From Liolophura sinensis (taxonomy: Eukaryota > Mollusca > Polyplacophora > Chitonida > Chitonidae), in NCBI RefSeq assembly GCF_032854445.1, contig NW_027017989.1:1-64000 (forward strand): a DNA stretch of 64,000 bases, in the 5' to 3' direction. Both the position numbers and the translations under genes were made by a program. A model generated the notes under the pieces. It did no database searches and had not been told where the DNA came from. It saw only the letters and a program-made list of their open reading frames with translations. Below are positions 23,782 to 36,458 of this stretch, piece after piece; position 1 is the stretch's first letter; every line of letters begins with the position of its first letter.

Positions 23782-26700
23782 CTACCGAAGGGCACATAAC
23801 TTATAATGAAAAGTTGAATATAGTAATGACCAGTCGCGATTGTACATAGTTAATGTAGCCGATTTCAATAAGCAAAAAGACCAGGCAAAAACACAAAAGT
23901 GGAAAAACTGTTCCAATGCTGCTGGAAAGAGGCTAATCCGACGTATTTTGTGACGAGAAATCGAATGGTGCAAACCGCGTTGCTCTCCGACCAATACTTT
24001 TGGCTGTAGCCACAAATGAATAATCAATGATGTCAAGATCACGTGCCCAGCAATGGCTCTTACTCCATGGAAACCAAGGAAATTTGCAATTTTTCAACAG
24101 CTGGAGATGCCTGGCCCAATTGCGCATCCTTTGGCACCTTATTGATGTGGGTCAGTGTTCAATTGTACTTTTTACAGCGGATTGTATCAAGTACCTTTTG
24201 TTTTTTTTTGATATACAAATGGTGTGGTTTTTCTACATGTAGATAAAGACATTGAGTTTGTCTTCGACTTAGAAGTAAGACATTTGCTGGGTGAGTTAAA
24301 TGGGCTTGGCCCAAAGATTTGACGTCGTCTGGGCTACCGAAGGGCACATAACTTATAATGAAAAGTTGAATATAGTAATGACCAGTCGCGATTGTACATA
24401 GTTAATGTAGCCGATTTCAATTCGCAAAAAGAACAGGCAAAAATCCAAAAGTGGAAAAAACTGTTCCAATGCTGCTGGAAAGAGGCTAATCCGACGTATT
24501 TTGTGACGAGAAATCGAATGGTGCAAACCGCGTCGCTCTCCGACCAATACTTTTGGCTGTAGCCACAAATGAATAATCAATGATGTCAAGATCACGTGCC
24601 CAGCAACGGCTCTTACTCCATGGAAACCAAGGAAATTTGCAATTTTTCAACAGCTGGAGATGCCTGGCCCAATTGCGCATCATTTGGCACCTTATTGATG
24701 TGGGTCAGTGTTCAATTGTACTTTTTACAGCGGATTGTATCAAGTACCTTTTGTTTTTTTTTATATACAAATGGTGTGGTTTTTTTACATGTAGATAAAG
24801 ACATTGAGTTTGTCTTCGACTTAGAAGTAAGACATATGCTGGGTGAGTTAAATGGGCTTGGCCAAAGATTTGACGTCGTCTGGGCTACCGAAGGGCACAT
24901 AACTTATAATGAAAAGTTGAATATAGTAATGACCAGTCGCGATTGTACATAGTTAATGTAGCCGATTTCAATTCGCAAAAAGAACAGGCAAAAATCCAAA
25001 AGTAGAAAAACTGTTCCAATGCTGCTGGTAAGAGGCTAATCCGACGTATTTTGTGACGAGAAATCGAATGGTGCAAACCGCGTTGCTCTCCGACCAATAC
25101 TTTTGGCTGTAGCCACAAATGAATAATCAATGATGTCAAGATCACGTGCCCAGCAACGGCTCTTACTCCATGGAAACCAAGGAAATTTGCAATTTTTCAA
25201 CAGCTGGAGATGCCTGGCCCAATTGCGCATCCTTTGGCACCTTATTGATGTGGGTCAGTGTTCAATTGTACTTTTTAAAGCGGATTGTATCAAGTACCTT
25301 TTGTTTTTTTTATATACAAATGGTGTGGTTTTTCTACATGTAGATAAAGACATTGAGTTTGTCTTCGACTTAGAAGTAAGACATTTGCTGGGTGAGTTAA
25401 ATGGGCTTGGCCCAAAGATTTGACGTCGTCTGGGCTACCGAAGGGCACATAACTTATAATGAAAAGTTGAATATAGTAATGACCAGTCGCGATTGTACAT
25501 AGTTAATGTAGCCGATTTCAATTCGCAAAAAGAACAGGCAAAAATCCAAAAGTAGAAAAACTGTTCCAATGCTGCTGGTAAGAGGCTAATCCGACGTATT
25601 TTGTGACGAGAAATCGAATGGTGCAAACCGCGTTGCTCTCCGACCAATACTTTTGGCTGTAGCCACAAATGAATAATCAATGATGTCAAGATCACGTGCC
25701 CAGCAACAGCTCTTACTCCATGGAAACCAAGGAAATTTGCAATTTTTCAACAGCTGGAGATGCCTGGCCCAATTGCGCATCCTTTGGCACCTTATTGATG
25801 TGGGTCAGTGTTCAATTGTACTTTTTACAGCGGATTGTATCAAGTACCTTTTGTTTTTTTTATATACAAATGGTGTGGTTTTTCTACATGTAGATAAAGA
25901 CATTGAGTTTGTCTTCGACTTAGGAAGTAAGACATTTGCTGGGTGAGTTAAATGGGCTTGGCCCAAAGATTTGACGTCGTCTGGGCTACCGAAGGGCACA
26001 TAACTTATAATGAAAAGTTGAATATAGTAATGACCAGTCGCGATTGTACATAGTTAATGTAGCCGATTTCAATTCGCAAAAAGAACAGGCAAAAATCCAA
26101 AAGTAGAAAAACTGTTCCAATGCTGCTGGTAAGAGGCTAATCCGACGTATTTTGTGACGAGAAATCGAATGGTGCAAACCGCGTTGCTCTCCGACCAATA
26201 CTTTTGGCTGTAGCCACAAATGAATAATCAATGATGTCAAGATCACGTGCCCAGCAACGGCTCTTACTCCATGGAAACCAAGGAAATTTGCAATTTTTCA
26301 ACAGCTGGAGATGCCTGACCCAATTGCGCATCCTTTGGCACCTTATTGATGTGGGTCAGTGTTCAATTGTACTTTTTACAGCGGATTGTATCAAGTACCA
26401 TTTGTTTTTTTTTGATATACAAATGGTGTGGTTTTTCTACATGTAGATAAAGACATTGAGTTTTTCTTCGACTTAGAAGTACGACATTTGCTGGGTGAGT
26501 TAAATGGGCTTGGCCCAAAGATTTGACGTCGTCTGGGCTACCGAAGGGCACATAACTTATAATGAAAAGTTGAATATAGTAATGACCAGTCGCGATTGTA
26601 CATAGTTAATGTAGCCGATTTCAATTCGCAAAAAGACCAGGCAAAAATCCAAAAGTGGAAAAACTGTTCCAATGCTGCTGGTAAGAGGCTAATCCGACGT

Positions 26701-29700
26701 ATTTTGTGACGAGAAATCGAATGGTGCAAACCGCGTTGCTCTCCGACCAATACTTTTGGCTGTAGCCACAAATGAATAATCAATGATGTCAAGATCACGT
26801 GCCCAGCAACGGCTCTTACTCCATGGAAACCAAGGAAATTTGCAATTTTTCAACAGCTGGAGATGCCTGGCCCAATTGCGCATCCTTTGGCACTTTATTG
26901 ATGTGGGTCAGTGTTTAATTATACTTTTTACAGCGGATTGTATCAAGTACCTTGTGTTTTTTTTATATACAAATGGTGTGGTTTTTCTACATGTAGATAA
27001 AGACATTGAGTTTGTCTTCGACTTAGAAGTAAGACATTTGCTGGGTGAGTTAAATGGGCTTGGCCCAAAGATTTGACGTCGTCTGGGCTACCGAAGGGCA
27101 CATAACTTATAATGAAAAGTTGAATATAGTAATGACCAGTCGCGATTGTACATAGTTAATGTAGCCGATTTCAATAAGCAAAAAGACCAGGCAAAAACAC
27201 AAAAGTGGAAAAACTGTTCCAATGCTGCTGGAAAGAGGCTAATCCGACGTATTTTGTGACGAGAAATCGAATGGTGCAAACCGCGTTGCTCTCCGACCAA
27301 TACTTTTGGCTGTAGCCACAAATGAATAATCAATGATGTCAAGATCACGTGCCCAGCAATGGCTCTTACTCCATGGAAACCAAGGAAATTTGCAATTTTT
27401 CAACAGCTGGAGATGCCTGGCCCAATTGCGCATCCTTTGGCACCTTATTGATGTGGGTCAGTGTTCAATTGTACTTTTTACAGCGGATTGTATCAAGTAC
27501 CTTTTGTTTTTTTTTGATATACAAATGGTGTGGTTTTTCTACATGTAGATAAAGACATTGAGTTTGTCTTCGACTTAGAAGTAAGACATTTGCTGGGTGA
27601 GTTAAATGGGCTTGGCCCAAAGATTTGACGTCGTCTGGGCTACCGAAGGGCACATAACTTATAATGAAAAGTTGAATATAGTAATGACCAGTCGCGATTG
27701 TACATAGTTAATGTAGCCGATTTCAATTCGCAAAAAGAACAGGCAAAAATCCAAAAGTGGAAAAACTGTTCCAATGCTGCTGGAAAGAGGCTAATCCGAC
27801 GTATTTTGTGACGAGAAATCGAATGGTGCAAACCGCGTCGCTCTCCGACCAATACTTTTGGCTGTAGCCACAAATGAATAATCAATGATGTCAAGATCAC
27901 GTGCCCAGCAACGGCTCTTACTCCATGGAAACCAAGGAAATTTGCAATTTTTCAACAGCTGGAGATGCCTGGCCCAATTGCGCATCATTTGGCACCTTAT
28001 TGATGTGGGTCAGTGTTCAATTGTACTTTTTACAGCGGATTGTATCAAGTACCTTTTGTTTTTTTTATATACAAATGGTGTGGTTTTTTTACATGTAGAT
28101 AAAGACATTGAGTTTGTCTTCGACTTAGAAGTAAGACATATGCTGGGTGAGTTAAATGGGCTTGGCCCAAAGATTTGACGTCGTCTGGGCTACCGAAGGG
28201 CACATAACTTATAATGAAAAGTTGAATATAGTAATGACCAGTCGCGATTGTACATAGTTAATGTAGCCGATTTCAATTCGCAAAAAGAACAGGCAAAAAT
28301 CCAAAAGTAGAAAAACTGTTCCAATGCTGCTGGTATCAGGCTAATCCGACGTATTTTGTGACGAGAAATCGAATGGTGCAAACCGCGTTGCTCTCCGACC
28401 AATACTTTTGGCTGTAGCCACAAATGAATAATCAATGATGTCAAGATCACGTGCCCAGCAACGGCTCTTACTCCATGGAAACCAAGGAAATTTGCAATTT
28501 TTCAACAGCTGGAGATGCCTGGCCCAATTGCGCATCCTTTGGCACCTTATTGATGTGGGTCAGTGTTCAATTGTACTTTTTACAGCGGATTGTATCAAGT
28601 ACCTTTTGTTTTTTTTTGATATACAAATGGTGTGGTTTTTCTACATGTAGATAAAGACATTGAGATTGTCTTCGACTTAGAAGTAAGACATTTGCTGGGT
28701 GAGTTAAATGGGCTTGGCCCAAAGATTTGACGTCGTCTGGGCTACCGAAGGGCACATAACTTATAATGAAAAGTTGAATATAGTAATGACCAGTCGCGAT
28801 TGTACATAGTTAATGTAGCCGATTTCAATAAGCAAAAAGACCAGGCAAAAACACAAAAGTGGAAAAACTGTTCCAATGCTGCTGGAAAGAGGCTAATCCG
28901 ACGTATTTTGTGACGAGAAATCGAATGGTGCAAACCGCGTTGCTCTCCGACCAATACTTTTGGCTGTAGCCACAAATGAATAATCAATGATGTCAAGATC
29001 ACGTGCCCAGCAACGGCTCTTACTCCATGGAAACCAAGGAAATTTGCAATTTTTCAACAGCTGGAGATGCCTGGCCCAATTGCGCATCATTTGGCACCTT
29101 ATTGATGTGGGTCAGTGTTCAATTGTACTTTTTACAGCGGATTGTATCAAGTACCTTTTGTTTTTTTTATATACAAATGGTGTGGTTTTTCTACATGTAG
29201 ATAAAGACATTGAGTTTGTCTTCGACTTAGAAGTAAGACATTTGCTGGGTGAGTTAAATGGGCTTGGCCCAAAGATTTGACGTCGTCTGGGCTACCGAAG
29301 GGCACATAACTTATAATGAAAAGTTGAATATAGTAATGACCAGTCGCGATTGTACATAGTTAATGTAGCCGATTTCAATTCGCAAAAAGAACAGGCAAAA
29401 ATCCAAAAGTAGAAAAACTGTTCCAATGCTGCTGGTAAGAGGCTAATCCGACGTATTTTGTGACGAGAAATCGAATGGTGCAAACCGCGTTGCTCTCCGA
29501 CCAATAGTTTTGGCTGTAGCCACAAATGAATAATCAATGATGTCAAGATCACGTGCCCAGCAACGGCTCTTACTCCATGGAAACCAAGGAAATTTGCAAT
29601 TTTTCAACAGCTGGAGATGCCTGACCCAATTGCGCATCCTTTGGCACCTTATTGATGTGGGTCAGTGTTTAATTATACTTTTTACAGCGGATTGTATCAA

Positions 29701-32700
29701 GTACCTTGTGTTTTTTTTATATACAAATGGTGTGGTTTTTCTACATGTAGATAAAGACATTGAGTTTGTCTTCGACTTAGAAGTAAGACATTTGCTGGGT
29801 GAGTTAAATGGGCTTGGCCCAAAGATTTGACGTCGTCTGGGCTACCGAAGGGCACATAACTTATAATGAAAAGTTGAATATAGTAATGACCAGTCGCGAT
29901 TGTACATAGTTAATGTAGCCGATTTCAATAAGCAAAAAGACCAGGCAAAAACACAAAAGTGGAAAAACTGTTCCAATGCTGCTGGAAAGAGGCTAATCCG
30001 ACGTATTTTGTGACGAGAAATCGAATGGTGCAAACCGCGTTGCTCTCCGGCCAATACTTTTGGCTGTAGCCACAAATGAATAATCAATGATGTCAAGATC
30101 ACGTGCCCAGCAATGGCTCTTACTCCATGGAAACCAAGGAAATTTGCAATTTTTCAACAGCTGGAGATGCCTGGCCCAATTGCGCATCCTTTGGCACCTT
30201 ATTGATGTGGGTCAGTGTTCAATTGTACTTTTTACAGCGGATTGTATCAAGTACCTTTTGTTTTTTTTTGATATACAAATGGTGTGGTTTTTCTACATGT
30301 AGATAAAGACATTGAGTTTGTCTTCGACTTAGAAGTAAGACATTTGCTGGGTGAGTTAAATGGGCTTGGCCCAAAGATTTGATGTCGTCTGGGCTACCGA
30401 AGGGCACATAACTTATAATGAAAAGTTGAATATAGTAATGACCAGTCGCGATTGTACATAGTTAATGTAGCCGATTTCAATTCGCAAAAAGAACAGGCAA
30501 AAATCCAAAAGTGGAAAAACTGTTCCAATGCTGCTGGAAAGAGGCTAATCCGACGTATTTTGTGACGAGAAATCGAATGGTGCAAACCGCGTCGCTCTCC
30601 GACCAATACTTTTGGCTGTAGCCACAAATGAATAATCAATGATGTCAAGATCACGTGCCCAGCAACGGCTCTTACTCCATGGAAACCAAGGAAATTTGCA
30701 ATTTTTCAACAGCTGGAGATGCCTGGCCCAATTGCGCATCATTTGGCACCTTATTGATGTGGGTCAGTGTTCAATTGTACTTTTTACAGCGGATTGTATC
30801 AAGTACCTTTTGTTTTTTTTATATACAAATGGTGTGGTTTTTTTACATGTAGATAAAGACATTGAGTTTGTCTTCGACTTAGAAGTAAGACATATGCTGG
30901 GTGAGTTAAATGGGCTTGGCCCAAAGATTTGACGTCGTCTGGGCTACCGAAGGGCACATAACTTATAATGAAAAGTTGAATATAGTAATGACCAGTCGCG
31001 ATTGTACATAGTTAATGTAGCCGATTTCAATAAGCAAAAAGACCAGGCAAAAACACAAAAGTGGAAAAACTGTTCCAATGCTGCTGGAAAGAGGCTAATC
31101 CGACGTATTTTGTGACGAGAAATCGAATGGTGCAAACCGCGTTGCTCTCCGACCAATACTTTTGGCTGTAGCCACAAATGAATAATCAATGATGTCAAGA
31201 TCACGTGCCCAGCAACGGCTCTTACTCCATGGAAACCAAGGAAATTTGCAATTTTTCAACAGCTGGAGATGCCTGGCCCAATTGCGCATCCTTTGGCACC
31301 TTATTGATGTGGGTCAGTGTTCAATTGTACTTTTTACAGCGGATTGTATCAAGTACCTTTTGTTTTTTTTTGATATACAAATGGTGTGGTTTTTCTACAT
31401 GTAGATAAAGACATTGAGATTGTCTTCGACTTAGAAGTAAGACATTTGCTGGGTGAGTTAAATGGGCTTGGCCCAAAGATTTGACGTCGTCTGGGCTACC
31501 GAAGGGCACATAACTTATAATGAAAAGTTGAATATAGTAATGACCAGTCGCGATTGTACATAGTTAATGTAGCCGATTTCAATAAGCAAAAAGACCAGGC
31601 AAAAACACAAAAGTGGAAAAACTGTTCCAATGCTGCTGGAAAGAGGCTAATCCGACGTATTTTGTGACGAGAAATCGAATGGTGCAAACCGCGTTGCTCT
31701 CCGACCAATACTTTTGGCTGTAGCCACAAATGAATAATCAATGATGTCAAGATCACGTGCCCAGCAACGGCTCTTACTCCATGGAAACCAAGGAAATTTG
31801 CAATTTTTCAACAGCTGGAGATGCCTGGCCCAATTGCGCATCCTTTGGCACCTTATTGATGTGGGTCAGTGTTTAATTATACTTTTTACAGCGGATTGTA
31901 TCAAGTACCTTGTGTTTTTTTTATATACAAATGGTGTGGTTTTTCTACATGTAGATAAAGACATTGAGTTTGTCTTCGACTTAGAAGTAAGACATTTGCT
32001 GGGTGAGTTAAATGGGCTTGGCCCAAAGATTTGACGTCGTCTGGGCTACCGAAGGGCACATAACTTATAATGAAAAGTTGAATATAGTAATGACCAGTCG
32101 CGATTGTACATAGTTAATGTAGCCGATTTCAATAAGCAAAAAGACCAGGCAAAAACACAAAAGTGGAAAAACTGTTCCAATGCTGCTGGAAAGAGGCTAA
32201 TCCGACGTATTTTGTGACGAGAAATCGAATGGTGCAAACCGCGTTGCTCTCCGACCAATACTTTTGGCTGTAGCCACAAATGAATAATCAATGATGTCAA
32301 GATCACGTGCCCAGCAATGGCTCTTACTCCATGGAAACCAAGGAAATTTGCAATTTTTCAACAGCTGGAGATGCCTGGCCCAATTGCGCATCCTTTGGCA
32401 CCTTATTGATGTGGGTCAGTGTTCAATTGTACTTTTTACAGCGGATTGTATCAAGTACCTTTTGTTTTTTTTTGATATACAAATGGTGTGGTTTTTCTAC
32501 ATGTAGATAAAGACATTGAGTTTGTCTTCGACTTAGAAGTAAGACATTTGCTGGGTGAGTTAAATGGGCTTGGCCCAAAGATTTGACGTCGTCTGGGCTA
32601 CCGAAGGGCACATAACTTATAATGAAAAGTTGAATATAGTAATGACCAGTCGCGATTGTACATAGTTAATGTAGCCGATTTCAATTCGCAAAAAGAACAG

Positions 32701-34252
32701 GCAAAAATCCAAAAGTGGAAAAACTGTTCCAATGCTGCTGGAAAGAGGCTAATCCGACGTATTTTGTGACGAGAAATCGAATGGTGCAAACCGCGTCGCT
32801 CTCCGACCAATACTTTTGGCTGTAGCCACAAATGAATAATCAATGATGTCAAGATCACGTGCCCAGCAACGGCTCTTACTCCATGGAAACCAAGGAAATT
32901 TGCAATTTTTCAACAGCTGGAGATGCCTGGCCCAATTGCGCATCATTTGGCACCTTATTGATGTGGGTCAGTGTTCAATTGTACTTTTTACAGCGGATTG
33001 TATCAAGTACCTTTTGTTTTTTTTATATACAAATGGTGTGGTTTTTTTACATGTAGATAAAGACATTGAGTTTGTCTTCGACTTAGAAGTAAGACATATG
33101 CTGGGTGAGTTAAATGGGCTTGGCCCAAAGATTTGACGTCGTCTGGGCTACCGAAGGGCACATAACTTATAATGAAAAGTTGAATATAGTAATGACCAGT
33201 CGCGATTGTACATAGTTAATGTAGCCGATTTCAATAAGCAAAAAAAAGACCAGGCAAAAACACAAAAGTGGAAAAACTGTTCCAATGCTGCTGGAAAGAG
33301 GCTAATCCGACGTATTTTGTGACGAGAAATCGAATGGTGCAAACCGCGTTGCTCTCCGACCAATACTTTTGGCTGTAGCCACAAATGAATAATCAATGAT
33401 GTCAAGATCACGTGCCCAGCAACGGCTCTTACTCCATGGAAACCAAGGAAATTTGCAATTTTTCAACAGCTGGAGATGCCTGGCCCAATTGCGCATCCTT
33501 TGGCACCTTATTGATGTGGGTCAGTGTTCAATTGTACTTTTTACAGCGGATTGTATCAAGTACCTTTTGTTTTTTTTTGATATACAAATGGTGTGGTTTT
33601 TCTACATGTAGATAAAGACATTGAGATTGTCTTCGACTTAGAAGTAAGACATTTGCTGGGTGAGTTAAATGGGCTTGGCCCAAAGATTTGACGTCGTCTG
33701 GGCTACCGAAGGGCACATAACTTATAATGAAAAGTTGAATATAGTAATGACCAGTCGCGATTGTACATAGTTAATGTAGCCGATTTCAATAAGCAAAAAG
33801 ACCAGGCAAAAACACAAAAGTGGAAAAACTGTTCCAATGCTGCTGGAAAGAGGCTAATCCGACGTATTTTGTGACGAGAAATCGAATGGTGCAAACCGCG
33901 TTGCTCTCCGACCAATACTTTTGGCTGTAGCCACAAATGAATAATCAATGATGTCAAGATCACGTGCCCAGCAACGGCTCTTACTCCATGGAAACCAAGG
34001 AAATTTGCAATTTTTCAACAGCTGGAGATGCCTGGCCAATTGCGCATCCTTTGGCACCTTATTGATGTGGGTCAGTGTTCAATTGTACTTTTTACAGCGG
34101 ATTGTATCAAGTACCTTTTGTTTTTTTTTGATATACAAATGGTGTGGTTTTTCTACATGTAGATAAAGACATTGAGATTGTCTTCGACTTAGAAGTAAGA
34201 CATTTGCTGGGTGAGTTAAATGGGCTTGGCCCAAAGATTTGACGTCGTCTGG
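23782..34252 (+). repeat. Marked cassette repeated at 6-, 5- and 4-monomer spacing
   Basis: A rare CAATGGCT monomer followed directly by a GTCGCTCTCC/CATCATTTGG/CATATGCT monomer occurs four times. CAATGGCT is at 24051, 27357, 30111 and 32315, so the spacings are 3,306, 2,754 and 2,204 bp, that is six, five and four monomers. Units are 23782-27087, 27088-29841, 29842-32045 and from 32046. The monomer at 29292 joins a CCTGACCC left part to a GTTTAATTATAC right part, which in the first unit are two adjacent monomers, so loss of one monomer by unequal exchange explains the first step. The last unit ends with two near-identical GAGATTG monomers. Confidence 0.88.
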
Positions 34253-36458
34253 CTACCGAAGGGCACATAACTTATAATGAAAAGTTGAATATAGTAATGA
34301 CCAGTCGCGATTGTACATAGTTAATGTAGCCGATTTCAATAAGCAAAAAGACCAGGCAAAAACACAAAAGTGGAAAAACTGTTCCAAATGCTGCTGGAAA
34401 GAGGCTAATCCGACGTATTTGTGACGAGAAATCGAATGGTGCAAACCGCGTTGCTCTCCGACCAATACTTTTTGGCTGTAGCCACAAATGAATAATCAAT
34501 GATGTCAAGATCACGTGCCCAGCAACGGCTCTTACTCCATGGAAACCAAGGAAATTTGCAATTTTTCAACAGCTGGAGATGCCTGGCCCAATTGCGCATC
34601 CTTTGGCACCTTATTGATGTGGGTCAGTGTTCAATTGTACTTTTTACAGCGGATTGTATCAAGTACCTTTTGTTTTTTTTATATACAAATGGTGTGGTTT
34701 TTCTACATGTAGATAAAGACATTGAGTTTGTCTTCGACTTAGAAGTAAGACATTTGCTGGGTGAGTTAAATGGGCTTGGCCCAAAGATTTGACGTCGTCT
34801 GGGCTACCGAAGGGCACATAACTTATAATGAAAAGTTGAATATAGTAATGACCAGTCGCGATTGTACATAGTTAATGTAGCCGATTTCAATAAGCAAAAA
34901 GACCAGGCAAAAATCCAAAAGTAGAAAAACTGTTCAAATGCTGCTGGTAAGAGGCTAATCCGACGTATTTTGTGACGAGAAATCGAATGGTGCAAACCGC
35001 GTTGCTCTCCGACCAATACTTTTGGCTGTAGCCACAAATGAATAATCAATGATGTCAAGATCACGTGCCCAGCAACGGCTCTTACTCCATGGAAACCAAG
35101 GAAATTTGCAATTTTTCAACAGCTGGAGATGCCTGACCCAATTGCGCATCCTTTGGCACCTTATTGATGTGGGTCAGTGTTCAATTGTACTTTTTACAGC
35201 GGATTGTATCAAGTACCATTTGTTTTTTTTTGATATACAAATGGTGTGGTTTTTCTACATGTAGATAAAGACATTGAGTTTTTCTTCGACTTAGAAGTAC
35301 GACATTTGCTGGGTGAGTTAAATGGGCTTGGCCCAAAGATTTGACGTCGTCTGGGCTACCGAAGGGCACATAACTTATAATGAAAAGTTGAATATAGTAA
35401 TGACCAGTCGCGATTGTACATAGTTAATGTAGCCGATTTCAATTCGCAAAAAGACCAAGCAAAAATCCAAAAGTGGAAAAACTGTTCCAATGCTGCTGGT
35501 AAGAGGCTAATCCGACGTATTTTGTGACGAGAAATCGAATGGTGCAAACCGCGTTGCTCTCCGACCAATACTTTTGGCTGTAGCCACAAATGAATAATCA
35601 ATGATGTCAAGATCACGTGCCCAGCAACGGCTCTTACTCCATGGAAACCAAGGAAATTTGCAATTTTTCAACAGCTGGAGATGCCTGGCCCAATTGCGCA
35701 TCCTTTGGCACCTTATTGATGTGGGTCAGTGTTTAATTATACTTTTTACAGCGGATTGTATCAAGTACCTTGTGTTTTTTTGATATACAAATGGTGTGGT
35801 TTTTCTACATGTAGATAAAGACATTGAGTTTGTCTTCGACTTAGAAGTAAGACATTTGCTGGGTGAGTTAAATGGGCTTGGCCCAAAGATTTGACGTCGT
35901 CTGGGCTACCGAAGGGCACATAACTTATAATGAAAAGTTGAATATAGTAATGACCAGTCGCGATTGTACATAGTTAATGTAGCCGATTTCAATAAGCAAA
36001 AAGACCAGGCAAAAACACAAAAGTGGAAAAACTGTTCCAATGCTGCTGGAAAGAGGCTAATCCGACGTATTTTGTGACGAGAAATCGAATGGTGCAAACC
36101 GCGTTGCTCTCCGACCAATACTTTTGGCTGTAGCCACAAATGAATAATCAATGATGTCAAGATCACGTGCCCAGCAACGGCTCTTACTCCATGGAAACCA
36201 AGGAAATTTGCAATTTTTCAACAGCTGGAGATGCCTGGCCCAATTGCGCATCCTTTGGCACCTTATTGATGTGGGTCAGTGTTCAATTGTACTTTTTACA
36301 GCGGATTGTATCAAGTACCTTTTGTTTTTTTTTTGATATACAAATGGTGTGGTTTTTCTACATGTAGATAAAGACATTGAGTTTGTCTTCGACTTAGAAG
36401 TAAGACATTTGCTGGGTGAGTTAAATGGGCTTGGCCCAAAGATTTGACGTCGTCTGGG
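34253..36458 (+). repeat. Four monomers, two matching 25986-27087
   Basis: The second (34804) has CCTGACCC, CCATTTG, GAGTTTTTC and AAGTACGAC, and the third (35356) has GTTTAATTATAC; this pair matches 25986-27087 and 46369-47470. The first monomer carries four single-base length changes (CTGGCTACC, CCAAATGC, GTATTTGTG, TACTTTTTGG). The second has GTTCAAATG, shared with monomers at 40866, 43065 and 44165. Confidence 0.75.

Noticed and set aside
24596-24952. Longer plus-strand frames of 118-123 codons (also 893-1264 and 61483-61854)
   Set aside because: Each arises from loss of one base in GGGCTTGGCCC that joins two frames. The three losses are isolated and two delete a C while one deletes a G, so they are independent indels or consensus errors.
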